Shown piece by piece: positions 34,478 through 42,429 of a stretch of DNA of 58,633 bases. A program made the translations under genes and the position numbers. Each line of letters opens with the position of its first letter. Within the stretch, counting starts at the first letter, position 1. The stretch lies in assembly GCA_000179315.1 (NCBI GenBank), contig ADZZ01000415.1:19687-78319 (forward strand). The letters are read 5' to 3'. Origin of the DNA: a delta proteobacterium NaphS2 (GTDB lineage Bacteria > Desulfobacterota > DSM-4660 > Desulfatiglandales > Desulfatiglandaceae). The notes beneath the pieces were generated by a model. It saw nothing but the letters and a program-made list of their open reading frames with translations, was not told the DNA's origin and searched no databases.

Positions 34478-35188
34478 ATGAAAGGAAGCAGAAAAGTTAA
34501 GTTGATGTTGCGCGGTATGATGGGTCTGGTTGCGGTCGCTGTCTTCTTTTTAACGGTCCTCCCGGCAATGGCGCAGGAAGATCTGAAACCTCAGATTCTG
34601 GTGGATCAGGCTTTGGCAACGCTCAATGAATTTGTGGGTGAAAAGGACATGGAGTGGTTCAAGAACCATCTGAGTGAATCCAAAGGCATTCTCATTATTC
34701 CCCAACTGCTCAAAGCGGGATTCATTTTCGGCGGTTCCGGTGGAAGGGGCGTGGTATTGGTTCGGGACCCCAAAACGGGTCAATGGAGCCAACCGGGCTT
34801 TTACAGCCTCGGTTCCGTCAAATTCGGTCTGCTGATCGGCGCCGAATCAGCATCCGTCATCGTGCAGGTAAGAACGCAGCGGGGCCTGGAATCCCTTTAC
34901 GGCACTTCCTTTAAATTGGGTGGCGATTGTTCCATCGCAGCCGGACCTGTGGGTGTCGGCGCCGCTGCAAAGGGTGTGACCGCGGACCTGGTTTCTTTTT
35001 CCCGCGCACAAGGCGCCTACGCCGGCCTGTCACTGGATGGTTCCATGGTGAAGGTGAATGAAGACTACGACAAAGCCTACTATGGAAAAGAGGTGAGGCC
35101 CGTGGACATTTTCGTGAAGAAAGACGTCAGCAACCCGGGTTCAGCCAAGCTGCGCAAAGCGCTCAAAAACGCCGAAAAAGGAAAATAG
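34478..35188 (+). CDS. Secreted SYLF/Ysc84-domain lipid-binding protein
   Basis: The 236-aa protein has a signal peptide (about 1-32, ending AMAQE). It is followed by the SYLF pattern: SKGILIIPQLLKAGFIFGGS, GRGVVLVRD, WSQPGFYSLGSVKFG and a late SRAQGAYAGLSLDG. SYLF domains bind phosphoinositides in eukaryotes; bacterial members are periplasmic and their function is not settled. It ends the three-gene run and is followed by a strong hairpin. Confidence 0.88.
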   Translation: MKGSRKVKLMLRGMMGLVAVAVFFLTVLPAMAQEDLKPQILVDQALATLNEFVGEKDMEWFKNHLSESKGILIIPQLLKAGFIFGGSGGRGVVLVRDPKTGQWSQPGFYSLGSVKFGLLIGAESASVIVQVRTQRGLESLYGTSFKLGGDCSIAAGPVGVGAAAKGVTADLVSFSRAQGAYAGLSLDGSMVKVNEDYDKAYYGKEVRPVDIFVKKDVSNPGSAKLRKALKNAEKGK

Positions 35189-35195
35189 CAATTTC

Positions 35196-35220
35196 AGGGA
35201 CGCCCCTTCAGGGCGTCCCT
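35196..35220 (+). terminator. Terminator-like hairpin after the SYLF gene
   Basis: AGGGACGCCC (35196-35205) and GGGCGTCCCT (35211-35220) form a perfect 10-bp stem with a five-base loop, eight bases after the stop. No long T-run follows, so termination may be partial or Rho-assisted. Confidence 0.65.
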
Positions 35221-35423
35221 CATGTCCAGCCTCCAGCCAGGACCCCGGGAGGCGAGTCCATTTATCTTTCAATGTTTTTTCTTCTAACTCACATTCCGCA
35301 TTTGGTGCGATCGATTTTTTGAATATAAAAAAGATCACAATTTCCGATATTTTTCGATTTTGCTGAACAAACACATTTCCAAGTTTCATAATACCCTGAA
35401 AACCTTTTGTTTCGGGGGTACGT

Positions 35424-35546
35424 ATGGAGGAAATAGACGTTATCAATAAGAAGGTAGATGTTCTTCTGTATAAAATTGAGCATTGGGCTGCTGAGTACAT
35501 GGATGGTCTTACCGAACGCGTTTTAAATGCCGCGGTCTACAACTGA
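35424..35546 (+). CDS. Possible 40-aa protein of unknown function
   Basis: ATG 35424 opens 40 codons (MEEIDVINKKVDVLLYKIEH, then WAAEYMDGLTERV) with a run of G (GGGGG) about eight bases before it. The product is amphipathic and could be a small helical peptide, but I do not recognise it. It may also be the end of a lost gene. Confidence 0.3.
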   Translation: MEEIDVINKKVDVLLYKIEHWAAEYMDGLTERVLNAAVYN

Positions 35547-35567
35547 ACCTGCGGATACTCTTGATCT

Positions 35568-36059
35568 TTAATCCAAATCGAGTCCGGTTTTACACCGGTT
35601 GCATGTAACGACTCCCCTGAAAACCTTGTTACCGCATTCAGGACAATAGTAACGTTTCTTCTCGTCCGCCATCCATTTTTCGGTTCCCACCTTTTTTCGG
35701 TATGGCACGCACCGCAAAATGACCTTTTTCCCGACACTCATTGAAAAATCATCAATGAACGAACACGGGAAATCAACACATTGATGACATCCGTCTATGC
35801 CTTTTTCTTTTGTACAGTCCCTGATTTCACACTGTTTGCAGTGCATAAAGAGATCGTCGGATAAACATCCGCCGCAGTGAATGTCTTCTGCGGTAAGATT
35901 TTCACTGTTGGGGAGCGTACCCTTGTCGGCCGTGCCTCCTTTGTACAAATTGACCAGCCGCTCTTTGAATTTTTCGTTTTTGTCTTGATGAGCGATGCGG
36001 ATCGCGCAGACACCGCAGTACAGACCACATGGTGACGCAAAACGAGGGTCGAAAGCCAT
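35568..36059 (-). CDS. DUF3795 cysteine-rich protein
   Basis: The 163-aa protein begins with SPCGLYCGVCAIRIA and has CGGCLSD, CKQCEIRDC and GCHQCVDFPC, the pattern of DUF3795, plus a C-terminal zinc-ribbon-like pair (CPECGNK and CNRCK). The many cysteines suggest metal or iron-sulfur binding. DUF3795 proteins are common in anaerobes and have no established function. A good promoter lies upstream. Confidence 0.82.
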   Translation of the reverse strand: MAFDPRFASPCGLYCGVCAIRIAHQDKNEKFKERLVNLYKGGTADKGTLPNSENLTAEDIHCGGCLSDDLFMHCKQCEIRDCTKEKGIDGCHQCVDFPCSFIDDFSMSVGKKVILRCVPYRKKVGTEKWMADEKKRYYCPECGNKVFRGVVTCNRCKTGLDLD

Positions 36060-36130
36060 TTTTCAATTCTCCAAATCATTCTTTGAATGAAGCCTACGGA
36101 ATTATTTTGAAAACGAACCGATCGGATCTG

Positions 36131-36160
36131 ATTATAATACGGCCATTATACCACAGTTAA
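36131..36160 (-). promoter_or_regulatory. Sigma-70 type promoter for the DUF3795 gene
   Basis: On the minus strand TTAACT (36155-36160) and a perfect TATAAT (36131-36136) are 18 bp apart, 70 bases before the start codon. The -35 overlaps the stop codon of the upstream traB-like gene, so the DUF3795 gene probably has its own transcript. A second TATAAT-like box lies close by. Confidence 0.5.
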
Positions 36161-37317
36161 AAAACCTTGGCCATCAAGGGAATGGCCACGAAGGCGCCCA
36201 GGGAACTCCCCAGGTTGGTCAAAACCACAATGAGCAGAATCCGGGTGATTTTGTTCTGCCAAAAGCCCTTCACGGATACAATGTCTTCAGGCAGCCGTTG
36301 AAAGTCTTTCACTTTCGGTTTAACTAGAAAGACCTGCACAAGGCCGGCCGCCCAACCGGCGGCGACCATGGGGTTGAGCGAAGTGACGGGGGATGCAATG
36401 ACGGCGGAAAGGATGGTGAGAGGGTGGGCCAGGGCAACGGCGGCCCCAAGGCCTGCCAGGACGGCGTTGGCCAGAACCCACCATTTGATCATATGGGCGC
36501 CCGCATTGGCCCCCGCCATATAGAAACCGAGAATGATCAAGGCAATGACCAGCGCGGGGATGCCCCATTTGAGAACCCCTCCCCATTTTCCTTTTGGAGG
36601 AATCGTTTCAAGGGCGGCGATGTCCACCTCCTGATCCCAGTATTTTTTGATGCCCGGAACATGGCCGGCGCCTACAACGGCGACGATTTTCTTGCCCGGA
36701 GCGGTTCTGATTTTGTAGGCCAGGTACTGGTCCCGTTCATCGATGAGGACCTGTTGGAGATCCGGCAGGGTTTTTCCCAGTTCACTGAGCAGGGTTTCAA
36801 GAACATCCTGTTGTTTCAGCTTTTCAATATCCTCTTTTTCGATCTCCTCGACACCGCCCATGGAGGTAATCAGCTGAAAAAGGAGTTTGAATTTTGTCCA
36901 GAATCCCATCAAGCGCCATGTCCTGGACAGAGTCGTACGAACATCACGGTCCGCAAGATGAATCTCCGCTTCCGTGTCTTTAGCCGCCTGAACGGCACGA
37001 AGCATCTCTTCACCAGGCTTGATGCCCAGCTTTTTTCCAATTTTCTTCTGAAAGGAGGCCAGCATCAGATTGGATAGCAGGAGAAACGCCTTCTTTTCTT
37101 TGATCACCTTGATCAAATCCGTTTCTTGCCAGCGGTTATTATCGGTCATGGCCTGGTATCTGGACTGACAGAGTTCCACTGCCACCGTATCCGGCGCCTC
37201 CTCTTCAATCACCGTTGTAACCAGATCCGCGCTTTCCTGGGATACATGGGCGGTGCCCACCAGGATGATTTCTTTGTCATTAATGGATAAGTAGTGTTTA
37301 TTTTGATCTTCCGTCAT
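36157..37317 (-). CDS. TraB-family membrane protein
   Basis: The 386-aa protein has the TraB/GumN motifs: VGTAHVSQES near the N-terminus, VAVELCQSR, LADRDVRTT and VVGAGHVPGI. The N-terminal part is soluble; from about residue 245 on there are four or so membrane helices. Such TraB proteins were first described as pheromone shutdown proteins in Enterococcus, and related proteins occur in archaea and mitochondria. They are thought to be metal-dependent, possibly protease-like. Its function in this organism is unknown. Confidence 0.85.
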   Translation of the reverse strand: MTEDQNKHYLSINDKEIILVGTAHVSQESADLVTTVIEEEAPDTVAVELCQSRYQAMTDNNRWQETDLIKVIKEKKAFLLLSNLMLASFQKKIGKKLGIKPGEEMLRAVQAAKDTEAEIHLADRDVRTTLSRTWRLMGFWTKFKLLFQLITSMGGVEEIEKEDIEKLKQQDVLETLLSELGKTLPDLQQVLIDERDQYLAYKIRTAPGKKIVAVVGAGHVPGIKKYWDQEVDIAALETIPPKGKWGGVLKWGIPALVIALIILGFYMAGANAGAHMIKWWVLANAVLAGLGAAVALAHPLTILSAVIASPVTSLNPMVAAGWAAGLVQVFLVKPKVKDFQRLPEDIVSVKGFWQNKITRILLIVVLTNLGSSLGAFVAIPLMAKVF

Positions 37318-37463
37318 GCCTTTGCCTCAAAAAAGATATAAAAGAATGCCTCTTAGCACAAACGTGACGCCTTTCCAAGGGCGTTTTCTTTCCCTTCTCC
37401 GCTTTGTACTTGACCTTGGCGGCAATCTGTGGTCGAAAAAGAATTTCTTCGGAGAGAATTAAA

Positions 37464-38642
37464 ATGTCCGCTGAAAAGACAATCCTGGCAGGCTGGATGA
37501 TAGATGGAACCGGTGCTCCCGCACGGGAAAAGGTCCTTGTACGCATCAGGAACGGTGTATTTGAAGAAATCCGGCCGTTTTCGCATAGTGCTGTAAACCC
37601 ATCGGAACTTATTGATTTTTCAGAATATACACTTCTCCCTGCGCTGGTGGACGCCCATGTACACCTTTCCATGTCCGGCACGATTGATCAAGATATTCGA
37701 AAGCGGCAATTAAGCGATGACTTGGAGACGGCGAAAAAATGCATCTCCCGAAATCTGGCGCAATTGCTTTCCCACGGTGTGCTGGCGGTGAGGGATGGTG
37801 GCGATCGGAACGGGTATGCGCAGCGATACAAAGAGAATGCCATGGATGTGCAATACGCTGCCATCTCTCTTCGTGTGGCGGGAAAGGCGTGGCATAAACC
37901 GGGAAGGTATGGTAGCTTTGTGGGGCGCGCCCTTTTAAAAGGGCGGCTGGCTGACGGAATTTACAGCGAAAATAGACAGATTGACCACATCAAAATCATT
38001 CAATCAGGATTGAACAGCCTTACGCATTTCGGAAAGGAGTCTTTGCCCCAATTCCACATAAATGAGCTGAAAGAAGCGATTGCGGTAGCTGCCGATCTGG
38101 GGCTCAAAACCATGGTGCACGCCAACGGCAGACTTCCGGTGGGGATTGCGCTAGCGGCCGGATGCAGTTCCGTTGAGCATGGTTTTTTCATGGGCGAAGG
38201 AAATTTGGCGCGCATGGCCGAGATGGGCATTTTCTGGGTTCCCACCGCCTTTGCCATGAAAGCTTGCGGAGCATGTGTGGATGAAGGAGGGGCGGAACGC
38301 CTGGTTGCAATGAAAAATCTGGAATGCCAACTGGAACAGATGACCCTGGCAAGAAGGCTGGGGGTGTCCCTTGCCGTTGGGACTGATGCAGGCAGCATCG
38401 GGGTCCACCATGGCAGTGCCGTCATTGATGAATTGCAGCTCTTCCTTGAAGCAGGCTTTTCCATCGAAGAGGCGATCAAATGCGCGTCTCTAAATGGGGC
38501 AAATCTTCTCGGCCTTGAACGAAAAGGGCGTATTCAAAAAGGATGGTGCACGGATTTTATTGTGGCGAAAGGCTCGCCGTCGTCGCTCCCTGAAAGTTTG
38601 AACGATATTTTTCGGATCCATGCGGGTGAACGGTTTTTATGA
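37464..38642 (+). CDS. Amidohydrolase-family (imidazolonepropionase-like) metal hydrolase
   Basis: The 392-aa protein has the family metal-binding set: DAHVHLS (HxH), a further His in MVHANG, SVEHGFF, and the Asp in VGTDAGS. A composite beta-sandwich at the termini (GWMIDGTG early, KGWCTDFIV late) is typical. It hydrolyses C-N bonds in a cyclic or amide substrate that cannot be named. The start at 37464 has CGGAGAGA upstream. Its stop overlaps the start of the protease gene (ATGA), so the two are co-translated. Confidence 0.85.
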   Translation: MSAEKTILAGWMIDGTGAPAREKVLVRIRNGVFEEIRPFSHSAVNPSELIDFSEYTLLPALVDAHVHLSMSGTIDQDIRKRQLSDDLETAKKCISRNLAQLLSHGVLAVRDGGDRNGYAQRYKENAMDVQYAAISLRVAGKAWHKPGRYGSFVGRALLKGRLADGIYSENRQIDHIKIIQSGLNSLTHFGKESLPQFHINELKEAIAVAADLGLKTMVHANGRLPVGIALAAGCSSVEHGFFMGEGNLARMAEMGIFWVPTAFAMKACGACVDEGGAERLVAMKNLECQLEQMTLARRLGVSLAVGTDAGSIGVHHGSAVIDELQLFLEAGFSIEEAIKCASLNGANLLGLERKGRIQKGWCTDFIVAKGSPSSLPESLNDIFRIHAGERFL

Positions 38643-39880
38643 AACGACCATTTCATAATTTGGTTTTGGTGGCATTTGTTCTGGCAACGGCACATTTTCT
38701 CCCTGGATGTACGGTTTCAAATTCCCCCAAAGGAATGGACGCCGATCTGGTGAGCAGGGACAACCCCATTTTCGATAAAAGCTTTAAGGCTCTTTCTTTT
38801 AACGACCTGGATCTTCAACAGATGTGGGTTGAACGGGAAACATTTGAGGATCGGGGTGACGTGGTCATCCACAGCAACACCTTTGCCGACGTCTCCGAAC
38901 AGGTCAAAGGGGGCGTGGTAAATATCTACACGCGGAACCTGGAAGAAAAGGAAGCCCATGTGGGCGTCTCACCCAATGATATTATCCGAATCCCCTTGCT
39001 TTCGAACCTGTTCGATATCATACCCTTCAAGGTGCCGATTCCTTTCCAAAGCGAGGGATACAGCCTCGGTTCCGGTTTTATCATCAACGAACAGGGGTAC
39101 ATTCTCACAAATGCCCATGTGATTCATAACGCCACCGATATCCGAGTGGTTCTATCAGAAAGGCGAAAAGAATATCCGGCCAGAATTGTGGGGGCAGACC
39201 GCGTTACCGACACCGCGCTCATCCGCATTGAACCGGATCATTTGCTGACCGTCCTGCCCCTGGGAAATTCCGATAGGCTGCGTATCGGTGAGATGGTATT
39301 GGCCATCGGGAATCCGTTGGGATTGCGGCATTCCGTCACATCGGGAATCGTCAGTGCAACGGAACGGATTTCTCCCGGTCTCAATGAAAAACTGCTGGAT
39401 TTTATCCAGACCGATTCGGCCATCAACCCCGGGAACAGCGGTGGACCGTTGGTGAACCTTCATGGCGAAGCGGTGGGCATCAATACGGCGGTGGTGAGCG
39501 AAGCGCACTCCATCGGGTTTGCAATTCCCATCAATACCGTTAAAAAAGTTATGCCCATGCTGGTTCTGAGCAAAACGGAACGGGGGTGGCTCGGCATTCA
39601 GGCGGTGCCGCTGATGCCGAATAAGGCCTTTGAACTCAAATATCCCCATGAAGGGGGTGTGCTGGTCGTTTCAGTGGAAAAGGAAAGTCCGGCGGAAAAG
39701 TCGGGACTGAAACCCGATGATATCATCATGTCGCTGAATGGACATCCGATGGGGCGTTTCTTGCTACTGAGAAGAGAGCTGCTTTCTCTGAGCCCCGGCG
39801 TTAAACTGAACCTGTCCGTTTTCAGAAACGGCGAAGTATTGGAAATCAAGTGCACCCTGGAGAAAAAAAAAGCGGAATGA
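38639..39880 (+). CDS. HtrA/DegP-like serine protease lipoprotein with PDZ domain
   Basis: The 413-aa protein has a lipoprotein signal (AHFLPGC). The trypsin-like domain has the triad H160 (LTNAHVI), D191 (VTDTAL) and S267 (PGNSGGP). One PDZ domain (about 320-405; GVLVVSVEKESPAEKSGLKPDD) follows. The mature protein is probably anchored in the membrane facing the periplasm, where it would degrade damaged proteins. An extra 80-100 residues precede the protease domain. It is coupled to the amidohydrolase gene and followed by a tiny lipoprotein gene. Confidence 0.9.
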   Translation: MKRPFHNLVLVAFVLATAHFLPGCTVSNSPKGMDADLVSRDNPIFDKSFKALSFNDLDLQQMWVERETFEDRGDVVIHSNTFADVSEQVKGGVVNIYTRNLEEKEAHVGVSPNDIIRIPLLSNLFDIIPFKVPIPFQSEGYSLGSGFIINEQGYILTNAHVIHNATDIRVVLSERRKEYPARIVGADRVTDTALIRIEPDHLLTVLPLGNSDRLRIGEMVLAIGNPLGLRHSVTSGIVSATERISPGLNEKLLDFIQTDSAINPGNSGGPLVNLHGEAVGINTAVVSEAHSIGFAIPINTVKKVMPMLVLSKTERGWLGIQAVPLMPNKAFELKYPHEGGVLVVSVEKESPAEKSGLKPDDIIMSLNGHPMGRFLLLRRELLSLSPGVKLNLSVFRNGEVLEIKCTLEKKKAE

Positions 39881-39947
39881 CGCTGGTGGCCTGTTTGAAG
39901 ATTATGGTCTGGCGTAATAAAACAAAAACATGAATCTGGAGGTGGGG

Positions 39948-40103
39948 ATGAAACAGATGGTTGTTAAATTGATAACGGCTCTATTGCTGCTGCTGTTGGC
40001 GGCGATGAGTCTCTCAGCATGTATTGACGAATCCAAATGGCGCCTGAAAGATCAGGGAGGCACTCCCAACTGGCAGGGCGAAAGACCCGATTACGGTGCT
40101 TGA
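39948..40103 (+). CDS. 51-aa putative lipoprotein
   Basis: ATG 39948, preceded by GGAGGTGGGG, opens a 51-codon frame. It has a hydrophobic signal (VVKLITALLLLLLAAMSLSAC) with lipobox SLSAC and a short polar tail ending in RPDYGA. This is too short for most gene finders but has clear signal, lipobox and ribosome site. It resembles no family that I know. It follows the HtrA-like protease by 67 bases and may be co-transcribed. Confidence 0.65.
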   Translation: MKQMVVKLITALLLLLLAAMSLSACIDESKWRLKDQGGTPNWQGERPDYGA

Positions 40104-40154
40104 TGCCTTTTCAGAAGTTTTCAAAAAATTTTTTCTCTAAGAACAGAATGATGA

Positions 40155-40280
40155 AAGGAGACTGAAAGAAGAAAGAAACTGGTCGAAGAGTATATTCAAG
40201 CGCGGTCCGATGCCCGGTTCAGCCACAGCATTTGCCCGGAATGTACCAAAAAACTCTATCCTGAATTGAATTTGTCTTAA
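40155..40280 (+). pseudogene. Remnant of the C-terminus of a PAS/receiver-type signalling protein
   Basis: Forty-one codons without a start read ETERRKKLVEEYIQARSDAR followed by FSHSICPECTKKLYPELNLS and a stop. This tail (SHSICPEC, LYPEL) is common at the C-terminus of PAS or receiver proteins of Desulfobacterota. A TGA in frame lies directly before it, so it is the leftover end of a deleted gene. Confidence 0.55.
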
Positions 40281-40335
40281 TTCTGCCCCCCCTTATATGT
40301 ATTACTATTTTATGTAATATAAAATTAGTAATGGA

Positions 40336-40376
40336 ATTAATTTATATGTTGACATAAATTAATATGTCCTTAAATT
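40336..40376 (+). promoter_or_regulatory. dnaK promoter overlapped by an imperfect inverted repeat
   Basis: TTGACA (40349-40354) and TAAATT (40371-40376) are 16 bp apart. An inverted repeat, ATTAATTTATATGT (40336-40349) and ACATAAATTAAT (40352-40363), covers the -35 and could be an operator. The CIRCE element of HrcA control is not seen. Confidence 0.45.
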
Positions 40377-40458
40377 ATTTTTCAGCACGAGATTTTCTTA
40401 ATGCAAAAGCAGCTTAACTGCTGCTGCATATTAAAAATATGAAAGGGAGGAAGCTGGA

Positions 40459-42372
40459 ATGAGCAAAGTCATCGGAATTGATTTGGGGACCACCAATTCA
40501 TGTGTATCCATCATGGAAGGAGGGGACCCTGTTGTATTAAATAATGCGGAAGGTGGACGCACCACGCCGTCTATTGTAGCCATTACGGAAAAAGGTGAAC
40601 GGCTGGTGGGACAGACCGCCAAAAGGCAGGCCATCACCAACCCCGAAAATACCGTTTTCGGCGTAAAACGCCTGATCGGACGAAAATTTGACTCAAAGGA
40701 AGTCCAGGACGACGTCAAGATTCTGCCTTACAAAATTGAAAAGGCGAAAAACGGGGATGTTCGCATCGGCATTCGGAGCAAGAGCTACAGCCCTGCTGAG
40801 ATATCATCCTTTATCCTGACGAATCTTAAAAAGTCGGCGGAAGAGTACCTGGGTGAAAAGGTCACCGATGCCGTTATTACGGTGCCGGCGTATTTCAATG
40901 ACAGCCAGCGCCAGGCCACCAAGGACGCGGGAAAGGTCGCCGGGCTGAACGTTTTAAGAATTATCAATGAGCCCACGGCTGCATCACTGGCCTACGGACT
41001 GGATAAAAAAGGAGATGAAAAAGTCGCTGTTTTTGATTTGGGAGGCGGAACTTTTGATGTTTCCATCCTGGAATTGGGCGACGGGGTGTTCGAAGTGAAA
41101 GCCACCAACGGAGACACCCATCTGGGCGGTGAGGATTTTGATCTTCGGCTGGTGGATTATCTGGCCGATGAATTTAAAAAGGATCAAGGGATTGATCTCC
41201 GAAATGACAAAATGGCGCTGCAGCGGTTGAAAGAAGGGGCTGAAAAGGCCAAAATGGAACTTTCGGGCTCTCTTGAGACCAACGTAAATCTGCCGTTTAT
41301 CACCGCTGATGCCGGTGGCCCTAAACATCTTGATATAAAGCTTACCCGTGCCAAACTTGAAGCGCTCGTGGGCGAACTTCTGGATCGTCTTGAAAGCCCC
41401 TGTCGAACCGCTTTGAAGGATGCGGGTTTGGGTGCCAATGATATCGACGAAGTAATTCTTGTGGGCGGAATGACCCGAATGCCGGCGGTTCAGGAACGTG
41501 CCGGAAAGGTTTTCGGCAAAGCGCCCGGCAAAGGCGTAAACCCCGACGAAGTGGTAGCCCTTGGCGCCGCTATTCAGGGAGGTGTCTTAAAAGGGGAAGT
41601 CAATGATGTTCTGTTGCTGGATGTGACCCCGCTGTCTTTGGGAATTGAAACCCTGGGCGGTGTGATGACCCGGCTCATTGACAAGAACACCACCATTCCC
41701 ACAAAGAAGAGCCAGGTGTTTTCAACGGCCGAGGATAACCAACCGTCCGTCTCGGTCCATGTGCTTCAGGGAGAACGCGAGATGGCCTCGGATAATAAGA
41801 CCCTGGGTCGTTTTGAACTGGTGGGAATTAACCCGGCGCCCAGAGGCATGCCGCAGATTGAGGTCACCTTTGACATCGACGCCAACGGCATTGTGGAGGT
41901 GTCCGCCAAAGACCAGGCCACCGGAAAACAGCAGTCTATCCGCATCACTGCCTCTTCCGGATTGAGCCAGGAGGAGATTGACCGATTGATTCGCGATGCG
42001 GAAATGCACGGGGATGAGGACCGGCGGCAAAAAGCCCTTGTGGAAGCACGAAACGGGGCTGATGCGTTGGTTTACCAGACGGAAAAGTCTCTATCTGAAC
42101 TGGGTGAGCAGGTGCCCCAGGACGCAAGAATGGAAATTGAAGGAGCTGTTTCACAGCTCAAAAACGCCCTTAAAGGTGATAACACCGACGAAATCAACCG
42201 TCTTGCCGAAATGCTGAACCAGGCGGCTCAGAAAATGTCGGCCAATATGTACCAGCAGCAGGGGCATCAGCAGGCAGCATCCGGATGCCAGGGAGACTGC
42301 GGTTCAGCGCAGGGACCTCACGGCGGTCAGGATGACGATGTTATCGATGCCGAATTTCAGAATGTTGCGTAA
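40459..42372 (+). CDS. dnaK: Chaperone protein DnaK (Hsp70)
   Basis: The 637-aa protein is a full Dna[13 protein letters not shown] at the N-terminus, [29 protein letters not shown], the linker [12 protein letters not shown], a substrate-binding domain and the C-terminal DDDVIDAEF motif. It folds and protects proteins with ATP, together with DnaJ and GrpE. Neither dnaJ nor grpE is adjacent, so this is a separate locus and perhaps a second copy. AAAGGGAGG precedes the start, and a strong terminator follows. Confidence 0.97.
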   Translation: MSKVIGIDLGTTNSCVSIMEGGDPVVLNNAEGGRTTPSIVAITEKGERLVGQTAKRQAITNPENTVFGVKRLIGRKFDSKEVQDDVKILPYKIEKAKNGDVRIGIRSKSYSPAEISSFILTNLKKSAEEYLGEKVTDAVITVPAYFNDSQRQATKDAGKVAGLNVLRIINEPTAASLAYGLDKKGDEKVAVFDLGGGTFDVSILELGDGVFEVKATNGDTHLGGEDFDLRLVDYLADEFKKDQGIDLRNDKMALQRLKEGAEKAKMELSGSLETNVNLPFITADAGGPKHLDIKLTRAKLEALVGELLDRLESPCRTALKDAGLGANDIDEVILVGGMTRMPAVQERAGKVFGKAPGKGVNPDEVVALGAAIQGGVLKGEVNDVLLLDVTPLSLGIETLGGVMTRLIDKNTTIPTKKSQVFSTAEDNQPSVSVHVLQGEREMASDNKTLGRFELVGINPAPRGMPQIEVTFDIDANGIVEVSAKDQATGKQQSIRITASSGLSQEEIDRLIRDAEMHGDEDRRQKALVEARNGADALVYQTEKSLSELGEQVPQDARMEIEGAVSQLKNALKGDNTDEINRLAEMLNQAAQKMSANMYQQQGHQQAASGCQGDCGSAQGPHGGQDDDVIDAEFQNVA

Positions 42373-42394
42373 ATAATTTCGTTAAGGGAAAAGG

Positions 42395-42424
42395 GGCGGT
42401 GATTGTAGAATCACCGCCTTTTTT
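42395..42424 (+). terminator. Rho-independent terminator after dnaK
   Basis: GGCGGTGATT (42395-42404) and AATCACCGCC (42409-42418) form a perfect 10-bp stem with a four-base loop, followed by six T. On the other strand it follows the racemase gene, so it can serve both converging genes. Confidence 0.9.
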
Positions 42425-42429
42425 GATGC

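Larger units (their letters stand above)
35189..35567. other. 379-base intergenic stretch with hairpin and one tiny open frame
   Basis: Apart from the hairpin at 35196-35220 and the 40-codon frame at 35424-35546, I see no gene here. The stretch after 35280 is AT-rich compared with the neighbours. Confidence 0.5.
40104..40458. other. 355-base gap before dnaK with gene remnant and AT-rich control region
   Basis: The first half holds the tail of a broken gene (40155-40280). The second half (40281-40458) is strongly AT-rich and carries the dnaK promoter and an inverted repeat. Nothing else is supported. Confidence 0.6.

Noticed and set aside
40281-40458. CIRCE (HrcA) element before dnaK
   Set aside because: The TTAGCACTC/GAGTGCTAA pair is absent; the inverted repeat found there is AT-only and different.
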